The notes under the pieces were generated by a model. It saw nothing but the letters and a program-made list of their open reading frames with translations, ran no database searches and had not been told where the DNA came from. Position numbers and translations under genes: made by a program. Positions 23,229 to 32,074 of a stretch of 39,012 bases of DNA are shown here, piece by piece; position 1 is the stretch's first letter, and every line of letters begins with the position of its first letter. Location: positions 1-39,012 of IMG/VR virus record IMGVR_UViG_3300033148_003855, one strand, 5' to 3'. This DNA is from a virus.

Positions 23229-24191
23229 ATGAGTAAAATTGCTGGAAGACTAGTAAGGCTGGGATTAGGCGTTGAAAGTACCAGGGGCGTAGGTGTCGCG
23301 CCAACTATTTGGATGCCCCATGTTAATACAACCCTATTCCCAAAAGTGGATGAGGCCAGAGATATTGGAGCATTGGGATCGTTGGCTGACAGTAACGACA
23401 AACTGGTAACCGAAAAATATGCAGAGGGAGATATTACTGCTGAATTAAGAGATCAATCTATTGGATACTTTTTATATGCTTGGTTGGGTGCTGTAAGTTC
23501 TAGTGGTTCTGGTGATGAATATGAACATTCTTTTTCATTGAGTGAAAGTAACCAACATAAATCTTTAACGATAGTTGAAAAAAGCGATATTGTAACCCAA
23601 ATGTACAAATTGGCCATGCTTTCAAGATTTGAAATAAATGTGACTTTAGACGGATTGGTACAATTTACGGCTGGAATACTTGCTAAGAATCCAGTTACAA
23701 CCACCCAAACTCCTTCGATTACTGCCGAAAACAAATTTACCAAAAAAGGAACCAAGATTTATATTGCTGCTGATTTGGCTAGCTTAGATGCCGCTACTGC
23801 ATTAGAAACTAAGGCCTTGACCTTAACTTCTGATACAGGGGCAGAGAGAGATAGCGCTCATGGTACTGTGCAACCAGTAGATATTCTAAACAAAATGATG
23901 TCTATTGAGGGTTCACTTTCACTTAATTACGAAGATAATACTTTAAGGAATTACATGGTTGATGGTGATACTAAGGCTGTAAGAATAGATATTGAGGATT
24001 TAGATACTACCTTAGATTCCAATACTCCACGACTGAGAATTGAATTACCAAAAGTTGATTTTTCGGAGTGGGAAGGTAACTATGCCTTAGAAGATATCGT
24101 TTCTCAGACTATAAAATTCAAAGCTAATTATGACAATACTAATGGGATAATTTCTACTTGCGCTTTACGCAATGGTATGGCATCCTATTAA
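23229..24191 (+). CDS. Major tail (tube) protein
   Basis: A 320-residue beta-rich protein whose N-terminus (RLVRLGLGVESTRGVGVAPTIWMPH) is characteristic of siphophage tail tube proteins. The body contains the YAEGDITAELRDQSIGYFLYAWLGAV segment and alternating strands (HSFSLSESNQHKSLTIVEK), plus a later domain with QTIKFKANYDNTN. It would polymerise into the tube around the tape measure. Placed immediately before the tail chaperone genes and behind its own promoter, as expected for an abundant protein. Leaderless translation is suggested by the 6-base gap between the -10 and the ATG. Confidence 0.83.
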   Translation: MSKIAGRLVRLGLGVESTRGVGVAPTIWMPHVNTTLFPKVDEARDIGALGSLADSNDKLVTEKYAEGDITAELRDQSIGYFLYAWLGAVSSSGSGDEYEHSFSLSESNQHKSLTIVEKSDIVTQMYKLAMLSRFEINVTLDGLVQFTAGILAKNPVTTTQTPSITAENKFTKKGTKIYIAADLASLDAATALETKALTLTSDTGAERDSAHGTVQPVDILNKMMSIEGSLSLNYEDNTLRNYMVDGDTKAVRIDIEDLDTTLDSNTPRLRIELPKVDFSEWEGNYALEDIVSQTIKFKANYDNTNGIISTCALRNGMASY

Positions 24192-24198
24192 ATAAATT

Positions 24199-24516
24199 AT
24201 GGATCTAATAAATATTAAACTTCCTTCTGGGAAGACTGCTAAACTTATCCCTTATTTCACCAGAGGTGATGACAAGTATATTACTAAGGAAAGGTGGGGT
24301 GGTGCTACGGTTAAGAACAAGGATGACGGTAGTGTAGAAATTCAAAATATTCCCGTGAATCAGGTGGACAAAGAAGATGACGCCATTGTTTTAAGAGGGG
24401 TTAAGTTTATTGGGGATAAAGAATTTACAAAAGAAATGTTAGACCAGGTAGAGAGTAGAGATTTTGCGGTTCTTTTGGCTGAACTGAAGAAAATAAGGGC
24501 AGGTAAAAAAAAATAG
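24199..24516 (+). CDS. Tail assembly chaperone, gpG-like
   Basis: A 105-residue protein placed between the tail tube and tape measure, the conserved site of tail assembly chaperones. It begins with a small beta part (IKLPSGKTAKLIPYFTRGDDKY) and ends in a Lys-rich helix that runs into nine consecutive A bases (24505-24513) before TAG 24514-24516. The run forms the slippery site for the longer gpGT product. A TATTAA hexamer with TTTACG 16 bases upstream lies 7 bases before the ATG, possibly another short-leader promoter, but weaker than the others. Confidence 0.85.
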   Translation: MDLINIKLPSGKTAKLIPYFTRGDDKYITKERWGGATVKNKDDGSVEIQNIPVNQVDKEDDAIVLRGVKFIGDKEFTKEMLDQVESRDFAVLLAELKKIRAGKKK

Positions 24517-24701
24517 AACTACAGGCGATAATTGAGAAGGCAATATTTTATATTAAAGGGCAGGCGGTTAGACCTCCTGAAGAATATTCCGATTACTTAG
24601 TGATGAAAAATATGGGCTGGGATTGGGAGACTTATTTACGGCAACCAAACGAATGGGTTATACTTACTAAAGAGTTTATGAGGATTGAACATGGCCGATA
24701 A
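24199..24701 (+). CDS. gpGT-like frameshift product of the tail chaperone
   Basis: A -1 shift within the A run at 24505-24513 (slippery A AAA AAA) avoids the TAG and opens a frame to TAA 24699-24701, adding 62 residues: it begins KIELQAII-type sequence and contains PPEEYSDYLVMKNMGWDWE and RQPNEWVILTKEFMRI. The total is 167 residues. This parallels the lambda G/GT system, where a small fraction of ribosomes makes the fused form needed to assemble the tail around the tape measure. The T part overlaps the tape measure start by 11 bases. Confidence 0.85.
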
Positions 24702-27000
24702 AAAAATAGCGATTATACTGACTGCTGATAATAAAACCAAGGCAGGATTTAAGGCCGTTGTTAAAAATATCAAAGATTTAGAGTCGGCGACTAAAAAAAC
24801 CACCAAGGGAACAAAAGGATTAAGTTCAAGTTTGGGAAAGTTGGTTGCGGGATTTACGATGGCTAATTTGGCCACTAGGGCCATAACGGCTGCAGTCGGG
24901 GCTTTGAAGAATGGATTTACTGAAAGTATTAATACTGCTAGTGAATATGCTTTGGCGTTGGCAGGGTTAGCGTCTACAGCGGCGGCGTTCGGTGAATCTC
25001 AAGATGAAGCTAGGGCGTCGGCGTTAGATTTGGCCAAGGATGGGTTGGTTTCAGTTGCCACATCAGCTCAAGGCTTAAAGTCGTTAATGTCTACCGGATT
25101 GAGCTTGGATAAGGCTACAGAGTTGATGAGGGCTTATAAAGATGAGGCGGCGTTTGGCAGGGCAAGTACGATTACTTATGAGCAAGCTGTCAGAAATTTG
25201 GCAGATAGTTTTATGACTGAAAGCTCTGTAATTGGTAATTTATCAGGGCAGGCAGAGAATTACAGATTAATTGTTAAGGCCGGTGCTGCAGAAATGGGCA
25301 AATCAGTCAATGAGCTAACTAACGCTGAAAGAGTACAAGCCAAGTATTTAGGGACTTTGATTGTTGCCACTAAAGCAGAGGGAGACGCGGAAAGAATGTC
25401 AAAGACTTATTTGGGTACAGTTAGTGCGTTAAATATCGCTAAAAAGAATTTATATAACACTATTGGTACTGCCTTAATACCTGCGATGAAATATCTTAAT
25501 CAGAGTTTTACTGACATGATAAATTCAATGATGCCCACCCCTGATTTAATGGTAAGAATTGGTAGGACTGCTATTGTAGTTGCTGGTGGAATTAAACAAC
25601 TTGCCATAGCCGTTTCTACGCTAGCCAACGCATGGTTTCAGCTTAGGTGGATTAGTGCTGGTCAAGCTCTTGAAACATTAAAAGGTGGGTGGCAGTCTCT
25701 GAAAGCCAATGTTATTGATGTTGGCAATAGAATGATGGCAGTTACCGAAGAAGGAATGCAGAATATTTTTGATTTTAGCAAAGAAACCGCTAAATCTTTG
25801 GGAGATATTGCTGATACGGCCGCCAAAAAAGCAGCAGATTTAGCCAAAAAAGTTTCTGATGAGATAAAAGATTACGGTAGAGATTTATCAAAGATGGTTA
25901 GTAGCTTTAATGAAAGTTTAAATGATCTAGTATTTGCCCATCGGGATAAGCGTCGAAAACTTGAAAAGGATATCGCCAACGAAAATAAAGCTTTTGAGAA
26001 AAAGGGTAAAGAGAGGAAAGAAGATTTTGATGAGAATATGGCGAAAGAGGAAGATCGACACACGGAGAAGGTGGAAAAGATTAAATCTGATATAAAAGAT
26101 GAACTAGAGGCGGTTAGATTGGCGGAGAATCAGCGTGAGGCATTTCAGGACGACAAATACTTGGTTGACATTAATCGTCATAAGAAGAAGGTTGAGGACT
26201 TAAAGGCTAGTTTGGAAAAAGAAAACAATGAATATGCTAAACAAACCTTAAAATTAAAGACTGAATTGGACAAGCAAACTGCTGACGCATTAGAACAACA
26301 TAAAGACAAATTAACCCTATTACAGGCAGAATTGGCTATTGAGTTGGAAATTGAAAAGAAACATATTGAAGATTTTAACAGAATAAAAGATCAACAAAAA
26401 GAAGATGACATTACTAGATTAAAAAGGAAATTTGCAGAAGAAAGGGCTGAACGTGAGAGAGATCATAATGAGCGATTGGCGGAGTTATACGCACAAGGAG
26501 CAGCGGAAAGAGAGGCTATTAATAAAGGCAGAGAGGGGGCTAGCACCGAAGCAACCACTCAAGCTATTGCCGAAGTCAAAAAGAGGTCTATCGGTGCCAC
26601 TGGAACATGGGAAGCTGCCCCCATCGTTCCCCTAGAACCCATAGGTGTTGGAACAGTAACCCCACCGTCAGATGGCGGAGGGATAATTAGCGGAATTACT
26701 AGCGCTATTTCAGATGTTTGGTCAGGAATTACTAACTTCTTTGGTAGTTTACCTTTCTTTCAGGAGGGTGGTGTCGTGTCGGGACAGCCTAATGAGCCAC
26801 AGTTGGCGGTAGTGCATGGAGGGGAAACGATTATACCTGCAGGACAAACAACGGGAACAAATATTGTACTGAATGTAAACATTGGCACGTTAGTTAATTC
26901 CAGAATTGAAAGAAGAAATTTTGCTGAACAAATATGGTTAGAAATTGGTGAGGTTGCTAGATCACAAAATAGAACCCCACAGGAGTTATTAAGCCTATGA
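24691..27000 (+). CDS. Tape measure protein
   Basis: A 769-residue protein. I chose ATG 24691; an in-frame TTG at 24685 gives two more residues. The N-terminal part (KNIKDLESATKKTTKGTKGLSS) and hydrophobic helix GFTMANLATRAITAAVGAL are typical. The long central coiled coil of Lys/Glu/Asp-rich helices spans about 400-630. The C-terminus has the familiar PFFQEGGVVSGQPNEP and VVHGGETIIPAGQT motif. Using the usual 1.5 angstrom per residue, the tail would be about 115 nm (inference). It fixes tail length and is injected with DNA. Confidence 0.9.
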   Translation: MADKKIAIILTADNKTKAGFKAVVKNIKDLESATKKTTKGTKGLSSSLGKLVAGFTMANLATRAITAAVGALKNGFTESINTASEYALALAGLASTAAAFGESQDEARASALDLAKDGLVSVATSAQGLKSLMSTGLSLDKATELMRAYKDEAAFGRASTITYEQAVRNLADSFMTESSVIGNLSGQAENYRLIVKAGAAEMGKSVNELTNAERVQAKYLGTLIVATKAEGDAERMSKTYLGTVSALNIAKKNLYNTIGTALIPAMKYLNQSFTDMINSMMPTPDLMVRIGRTAIVVAGGIKQLAIAVSTLANAWFQLRWISAGQALETLKGGWQSLKANVIDVGNRMMAVTEEGMQNIFDFSKETAKSLGDIADTAAKKAADLAKKVSDEIKDYGRDLSKMVSSFNESLNDLVFAHRDKRRKLEKDIANENKAFEKKGKERKEDFDENMAKEEDRHTEKVEKIKSDIKDELEAVRLAENQREAFQDDKYLVDINRHKKKVEDLKASLEKENNEYAKQTLKLKTELDKQTADALEQHKDKLTLLQAELAIELEIEKKHIEDFNRIKDQQKEDDITRLKRKFAEERAERERDHNERLAELYAQGAAEREAINKGREGASTEATTQAIAEVKKRSIGATGTWEAAPIVPLEPIGVGTVTPPSDGGGIISGITSAISDVWSGITNFFGSLPFFQEGGVVSGQPNEPQLAVVHGGETIIPAGQTTGTNIVLNVNIGTLVNSRIERRNFAEQIWLEIGEVARSQNRTPQELLSL

Positions 27001-27338
27001 GTTGGACACTAGGAGGAGTTACATTAAAATCACCCGCTACCTTTAATCGGAAACAGGTGGAAGTTGCCAAAAGTAATTTAATGTTAGATGGTACTTCAAA
27101 AAAAGATTTTATTAGACAAAAAGAAATTTATGAGGTTGGGTTGGTTGACCTTACTCAAACTCAAGTTACGGATATTATTAATTTATATGAGGGACAGACT
27201 GCGGTGGCGTTTGAGGTGTCGGAAACTAATTTAACCATAGCCTCAACCCAAGTGTTTATTAAAATCATTGAAAGAAAATATTTAACCAAAGGAGATGAAT
27301 ACAGAGAAAATATTACTTTAAGACTGGAGGAGGTATAA
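26997..27338 (+). CDS. Tail protein, probable distal adaptor
   Basis: A 113-residue protein starting in an ATGA overlap with the tape measure. It opens with WTLGGVTLKSPATFNRKQVEVAKSNLMLDG, resembling the distal-tail/hub adaptors that contain a similar GG-V-L-P start, and has a short beta region (VAFEVSETNLTIASTQVFIKIIERKY). It probably forms part of the ring that joins the tube to the tip. The assignment is mainly positional. Confidence 0.6.
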   Translation: MSWTLGGVTLKSPATFNRKQVEVAKSNLMLDGTSKKDFIRQKEIYEVGLVDLTQTQVTDIINLYEGQTAVAFEVSETNLTIASTQVFIKIIERKYLTKGDEYRENITLRLEEV

Positions 27339-28906
27339 TGCAACCTTTGGCAGATTCTATTTCTACTGCTTTCGACAGTGTTACGACTGCCAATGCCAGG
27401 TCTCTGATATTTCAATTTTATGTCAGCTGGTTGAGAAGGGTAACAGACTATTCTTTTGGTATTGTTGGAACTTCTAAGGTTAACAATGCCTTGGTGAGGG
27501 GAGAAACAACTGTATTAACCCCTATTGACGCCTTTGATTTTACCAATGAAACGGATCAGGTAATTAACCTAGAGTACGATAGATTTATTCAAGAGCCTCT
27601 AGGTGGGATAAGTTTTGGAATTATGAACGTTACCCTGGATAATACCGATAAGAGATTTACACCTGAATTTAACTCTACTATTGGAACTGCTATTTTGCCC
27701 AATAGGCCGACCAAAATGGCCGTTGGATTTAAGGTGCAAGGGGTAAACAAAAACATAATAGTATTTAAAGGCTTGAGCGATACAATTAAGGAAAACAAAG
27801 GTAATCGGACTATAGTATTTTCGGGGTTTGATTACGTTTCTTATTTGAATGAACTGGACATGGATACCGCTATTTATACCGACAAACGGAGCGATGAGAT
27901 AATTGAAGAGATATTAATTGAAGCTGGTTTAGGAACTAGTCAATATAGTTTAGATGAAGGACTTAACACCATAGGTTTTGCCTGGTTTAAGAGTGGTCAG
28001 AAAGCAGGTGATAGGATACGTCAAATATGTGAAGCGGAGGAGGCTAATTTTTATCAAGATGAGCATGGAATTATAAGGTTTGAGAACAGACGAAAGTACA
28101 ATCTAAGTCCCTATAATGCGGTTGTTTGGACAATTAATGATGATGATATAATTACTTGGGAACAAGATAGAAGTGTAAAAATTATTAATAAATGTATGGT
28201 TATCGGTACCCCCAGAGAGCAAGGCGATAAAACAGAAATTTGGAAAGATGGAATTGTTGAGGAGGTGGCCTATAAAGGAGAATCGGAGATTTGGGCTAGA
28301 TTTGATACGCCCGTTGTTAGTATTGATGAGTTAGTTGCTAATACGGATTATAAGGCCAATACGGCTTCCGATGGTACGGGGACAGATATAACTAGCGACG
28401 TGAGTATCGCTCTAGACGCATTTACGGAGACCGCCAAGTTGACGATAACCAATAATGCCGACCAAAAGGCTTATATTACTTTTCTAAGATTAATGGGAAC
28501 TCCTGCGGTAGAGACTTCTAAGGTGGCTCAAGAGTATTCTGATTCACCGTCTATTGAAAAATATGATGAAAAACTTTTGGTGGTAGAGAACGATTTTATT
28601 GATAATGATACTTTTGCTTATTATTTGGCCAGAACCATTGTTAGGAAGTATAAAGACCCCCTAAAGCGTATTAGAATTAGGGTTAGGGGTGTGCCTAGAT
28701 TACAGCTTAAAGATAAGGTAAGTGTTTATGACAGAGATTTGAGTAGTTATAAAAATTACAGAGTGATGAGAATACAAGGTATTATGGCCTTGGGTGGTTT
28801 TGAACAGATTTTAACACTAAGAGAAGTTACAGATGAGGAGTCTGATAGCTGGGCTACAATTGGCACTACTACTATCGGAGAAACACAGGAGGTTGTAGGA
28901 ATATGA
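27338..28906 (+). CDS. Baseplate hub / tail-associated protein
   Basis: A 522-residue protein with GGAGGAGG upstream. It has a hub-like domain: RVTDYSFGIVGTSKVNNALVRGE and a segment FDFTNETDQVINLEYDRFIQEPLGGISFGIMNVTLDN typical of siphophage tail-tip hubs. A middle part contains DKRSDEIIEEILIEAGL, as in Tal/baseplate-J-like proteins, and the C-terminus KYKDPLKRIRIRVRGVPRLQLKDKV. No peptidase or lysozyme motif was found. It probably forms the tail-tip channel. Confidence 0.7.
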   Translation: MQPLADSISTAFDSVTTANARSLIFQFYVSWLRRVTDYSFGIVGTSKVNNALVRGETTVLTPIDAFDFTNETDQVINLEYDRFIQEPLGGISFGIMNVTLDNTDKRFTPEFNSTIGTAILPNRPTKMAVGFKVQGVNKNIIVFKGLSDTIKENKGNRTIVFSGFDYVSYLNELDMDTAIYTDKRSDEIIEEILIEAGLGTSQYSLDEGLNTIGFAWFKSGQKAGDRIRQICEAEEANFYQDEHGIIRFENRRKYNLSPYNAVVWTINDDDIITWEQDRSVKIINKCMVIGTPREQGDKTEIWKDGIVEEVAYKGESEIWARFDTPVVSIDELVANTDYKANTASDGTGTDITSDVSIALDAFTETAKLTITNNADQKAYITFLRLMGTPAVETSKVAQEYSDSPSIEKYDEKLLVVENDFIDNDTFAYYLARTIVRKYKDPLKRIRIRVRGVPRLQLKDKVSVYDRDLSSYKNYRVMRIQGIMALGGFEQILTLREVTDEESDSWATIGTTTIGETQEVVGI

Positions 28907-30219
28907 GTAAAGTAATACGACAGGATTCTAAAATAAGAATTTTGGGTGACAAGTCTTATATTGGAGATCAGGAAATAATTGGTAAGTTTGATATTAGAAA
29001 TGCCGACAACAAATTGATTTTTTCTTTTGATCCCGATACTGGCAAATTGTACATTAAAGATACTTTGGGAAATATTATATTTAATTTCACTATTTCAACT
29101 GGACAACTGTTAATAAACAACGTGCCAGTATCTAGAAGATATACCGCAACTGTGTCTAATGTTGTCTCTGGAGGTGATTACACAGATATACAGAATGCCC
29201 TAGATATTGTTCATAGTAAGGGTGGGGGTATTGTTTTTCTAAAAGGGGAGACCTTTACTTGGTCAGGCGATTTGCGTATTTACTCTAACACGACTCTTAG
29301 GGGGAATGGGGCATTTGGAGGTAATCCTACAATTTTAGATTTTCAGAACAATTCTAATAATAGAATAGAAATAAATACTGGTCATGTTGGGATAGATCCA
29401 GTATACGATATCACGATTGAAGGAATAAAATTTGTTAACGGCAATCCTCCTTCTTCGGGTTATCCCAATTCAGGATGTATAAATCTTATAAATGGTGAAA
29501 ATATTGTTTTTCGGAATAATTGGGTTTATAACTGTGGTGATTCAAGTAGTTATCCCACGATTGACATTGGCGGTACTATGCTTTTTATTGAAATTTATGG
29601 GAATAAGTTTGAAAATTGTAATTATCCCCTTGATTTTGCGGCCACAAATAGCCCCCAAATCTTCAGGAATAGATTCACGAATTGTAATAAAACTTGTATC
29701 AAGTTTTTTGGTATTAGTGAAGGGCAAATATATAGAAATAAATTTGATAATACAGGAGAGAGTCCAGACAATGATAGAAAGGCCGTCCATTTAGATACTT
29801 CTAGTAGTAACAAGATATCTGAAAATATTATTGATGATGGTGGTAATATTTACTTAGAAAATGAGTCTAACGGTAATGGTATAACGTCCAATGATATAAC
29901 TTTAAATGGTCCAACTGATGCAATATACGAAACTGGTTCCAAGGATAATAGATTTAGTGGGAACCATATTCCCGCAGCAAGTTTAAGAATAAACAGTAAC
30001 ACTCCTGGGTCAGTACAAAAAGGTAGTATTATTAATGGAAATGACGCTAAGTATATTTATCTTGTTGCAGCAGATAAATGTTCTGTTGTAGGAAACAGTT
30101 GTGGTGGGGTAATTAATATTGACGGTAATTCTGACAAAAATACCTGTATTGGAAATGTTACTAATTCTTTAGTAAATAATGGTACTAATGGGGAAGTTGC
30201 TCATAATGTCATATATTAA
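28903..30219 (+). CDS. Tailspike, right-handed beta-helix
   Basis: A 438-residue protein starting in an ATGA overlap. The N-terminal 70 residues form a tail-binding domain (GDKSYIGDQEIIGKFDIRNADN). Then GGDYTDIQNALDIVHSKGGGIVFLKGETF is the classic start of a pectate-lyase-like parallel beta-helix, followed by rungs with repeated N-x-F-x-N-C type patterns (RNRFTNCNKTCIKFFGI, YRNKFDN). Such proteins bind or cut surface polysaccharides, consistent with the glycan emphasis of this genome. Catalytic residues cannot be assigned by eye. The end at TAA 30217-30219 is clean. Confidence 0.82.
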   Translation: MSKVIRQDSKIRILGDKSYIGDQEIIGKFDIRNADNKLIFSFDPDTGKLYIKDTLGNIIFNFTISTGQLLINNVPVSRRYTATVSNVVSGGDYTDIQNALDIVHSKGGGIVFLKGETFTWSGDLRIYSNTTLRGNGAFGGNPTILDFQNNSNNRIEINTGHVGIDPVYDITIEGIKFVNGNPPSSGYPNSGCINLINGENIVFRNNWVYNCGDSSSYPTIDIGGTMLFIEIYGNKFENCNYPLDFAATNSPQIFRNRFTNCNKTCIKFFGISEGQIYRNKFDNTGESPDNDRKAVHLDTSSSNKISENIIDDGGNIYLENESNGNGITSNDITLNGPTDAIYETGSKDNRFSGNHIPAASLRINSNTPGSVQKGSIINGNDAKYIYLVAADKCSVVGNSCGGVINIDGNSDKNTCIGNVTNSLVNNGTNGEVAHNVIY

Positions 30220-30232
30220 TTAAAATAAAAAT

Positions 30233-30412
30233 ATGATAACCAAACAATGTATTCAAGAACTATCTACGGACAGAGTTGCTTGTTATGTTCCAATGGACGT
30301 GAAAATGGATGCTTTTACTAAGGGCATTCTTTTGGGAAGTGTTAATACCTTTGTTGTCTTGTTTTTTGCTATAATTATTTACAGTTATATTAAAAAGATA
30401 AAAAAATCATGA
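30233..30412 (+). CDS. Small single-span membrane protein, 59 aa
   Basis: A 59-residue product from ATG 30233 with one membrane span of about 22 residues (ILLGSVNTFVVLFFAIIIYSYI, near 32-53) and a basic tail (KKIKKS). The first 30 residues are polar with two Cys. It could be a holin-like or tail-tip membrane factor, but the single span and location just after the tailspike do not settle it. The stop overlaps the next start at 30409. Confidence 0.5.
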   Translation: MITKQCIQELSTDRVACYVPMDVKMDAFTKGILLGSVNTFVVLFFAIIIYSYIKKIKKS

Positions 30413-31023
30413 ACCCTAGTGTATCTAATGAAGAGTTTGAATATTTGAAGAAAAACAAGGTACGGAAGATTTTAAGTTTTATTCCTTCCGATAAGCCTGA
30501 TTGTGAATGCGCCATGCTTGTAAGAGAATGGGGTGAAAAATTAGGAAAAATGAGTGTTAAGGCCAGATTAGAAATGCAGGAGAAAGCAGAGGTGTTTCAC
30601 TGCCCCAAAGCCAAAGGAATGAAACGATATGAGATTATTTGTGCCAAGTGTGGAGATAAGGTAGCAGAGGTATCGGCCTTGGATAGCAAACTAACCGATT
30701 GGTGTGATTTACATTGTTATTCTGAAAGTAGGTTAGAGAAAACCTTTGAATGGGAAGAAGTACCTTATCAGCTAAAGGGCAAACTAAAAACCAAAAGGGT
30801 TAAGGTTTATAAATCCGTGGGAAAATGGCATGGTTGTAGGTCGATTCAGATTTCCGACAAAGATGGTAAATTAGGAATTGAGTGTGCTTGTGGCCAAGAT
30901 ACCAGGGATTTTAGAGTTAAAAATAATTTGACTGGTCGGGAATTAAAAGCTAAACTGAAAGAGAATATGATTGGTAGAAATTTTGGTGTTAAAAATTCTA
31001 AGTATAAATGTCGGCTGATTTAG
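30409..31023 (+). CDS. Cys-rich probable zinc-binding protein
   Basis: A 204-residue protein with multiple metal-ligand patterns: DCECAMLV near 32, FHCPKAKGM near 64, CAKCGDKV (near 78), WCDLHCYSE near 100 and ECACGQDTRDF near 163. At least two zinc knuckles are likely. It overlaps the fibre gene downstream by 16 bases. The zinc-rich architecture between tailspike and fibre is unusual; it may be a folding factor or a virion accessory protein. No family was recognised. Confidence 0.55.
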   Translation: MNPSVSNEEFEYLKKNKVRKILSFIPSDKPDCECAMLVREWGEKLGKMSVKARLEMQEKAEVFHCPKAKGMKRYEIICAKCGDKVAEVSALDSKLTDWCDLHCYSESRLEKTFEWEEVPYQLKGKLKTKRVKVYKSVGKWHGCRSIQISDKDGKLGIECACGQDTRDFRVKNNLTGRELKAKLKENMIGRNFGVKNSKYKCRLI

Positions 31024-31873
31024 GTGCAACAACTTATTCTGCGGTAACATGGACCGCTGGTGATGTTATTACCGAAGCTAAAATGGACAGTATGGTGGCC
31101 AACGACCAAGCATACGATAGTCATGCGGCTCAAGGTTTATCGTTAAATAATGACAAGGCTTTAGCGGCCAAACAAGCAGGCGGGACACTTATAAATCTTT
31201 GGAAGATTAACAGTGATGATGAGCAAGTCGCAGGCGGATTAAATAGTGGGTGGAATTTAGCTGATCAAGCTTGGACATATGCTTCCGCTACCACAATTGC
31301 CGTACCATTTACCAAAAAGGCGACAAAATTAGACTTAAGCAGGGGGGGGCGTATAAGTATTTCTATATAATTACAGTTGCCGACACTCTACTCACCGTAA
31401 CAGGTGGTTCGGACTATACAGTAGCTGACGCTACTATTACAGATAATTATTATTCTCATGCTTCAAATCCACTAGGATTTCCAACTGAGTTTGCTTTTAC
31501 TGCTGTGGGGTCTGGTAGTACGGGTTCAGCTGGAACTTATGCCCAAGATCAAGACAAGGCATTTTTTCATATAATTGGCAGTCTTTGTTATACAAGAGCA
31601 GTGTTTAGAATAACCAACAAGGGAAGTTGGGCAACTGATTTTCATTCATCTCTCCCGATTACTGCAGCAACAACAGTAAACGGTAATATGTCTATTTGGG
31701 GATGGATATGTGCACAGGGAAGTAACCCCGCTACAGCAGGAAAGGGAGTATCATTGCTTGTAAATAATCAAGCTTACCTTGCTTGGCATGATGCATTTGG
31801 CTCTGCTCCTTTAACTTGGACTGACATTGCCATAAACGATTGGGTACAGTATCAAGGCTTTTATAGAATATAA
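31008..31873 (+). CDS. Tail fibre-like protein, -1 frame change
   Basis: The first frame (ATG 31008) gives 120 residues to TAA 31368-31370. A -1 change at the lysine codons AAA AAG (31314-31319) joins it to the frame ending at TAA 31871-31873, giving one coherent 288-residue chain (VPFTKK then GDKIRLKQGG). The N-terminal part TWTAGDVITEAKMDSMVANDQ matches the start of phage fibre proteins, and the C-terminal part is a beta-rich domain with Ser/Gly/Thr-rich turns. An 8-G run (31342-31349) lies just after. The change may be real programmed frameshifting, a one-base deletion, or an assembly error. Confidence 0.65.
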
Positions 31874-31891
31874 TATGAATGTCAAAAACAA

Positions 31892-32074
31892 ATGACACAA
31901 GTAACACTTAAAACCATCTATGACGCTATCCAAGACTTCAGAGATGAAGTCAGAAATACCTATGTCACCAAAGATGAGTTTAGCCCAGTTAGGTCAATCG
32001 TATATGGAATGGTGGGGTTAATTCTCACAAGTGTAATGGTGGCAATAGTTACGGGTATTGTTAATGCAAAATGA
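31892..32074 (+). CDS. Small membrane protein, holin-like
   Basis: A 60-residue protein. The first 33 residues are a polar helical segment (LKTIYDAIQDFRDEVRNTYVTKDEF) and residues about 38-57 (IVYGMVGLILTSVMVAIVTGIV) form one membrane span. The arrangement resembles XhlA-type lysis proteins and small phage holins. It overlaps the endolysin gene by 4 bases. Role as holin or its partner is inference from position. Confidence 0.6.
   Translation: MTQVTLKTIYDAIQDFRDEVRNTYVTKDEFSPVRSIVYGMVGLILTSVMVAIVTGIVNAK

Noticed and set aside
26432-26635. 67-codon frame in the tape measure region
   Set aside because: It is a shadow in another frame of the well-supported tape measure gene.
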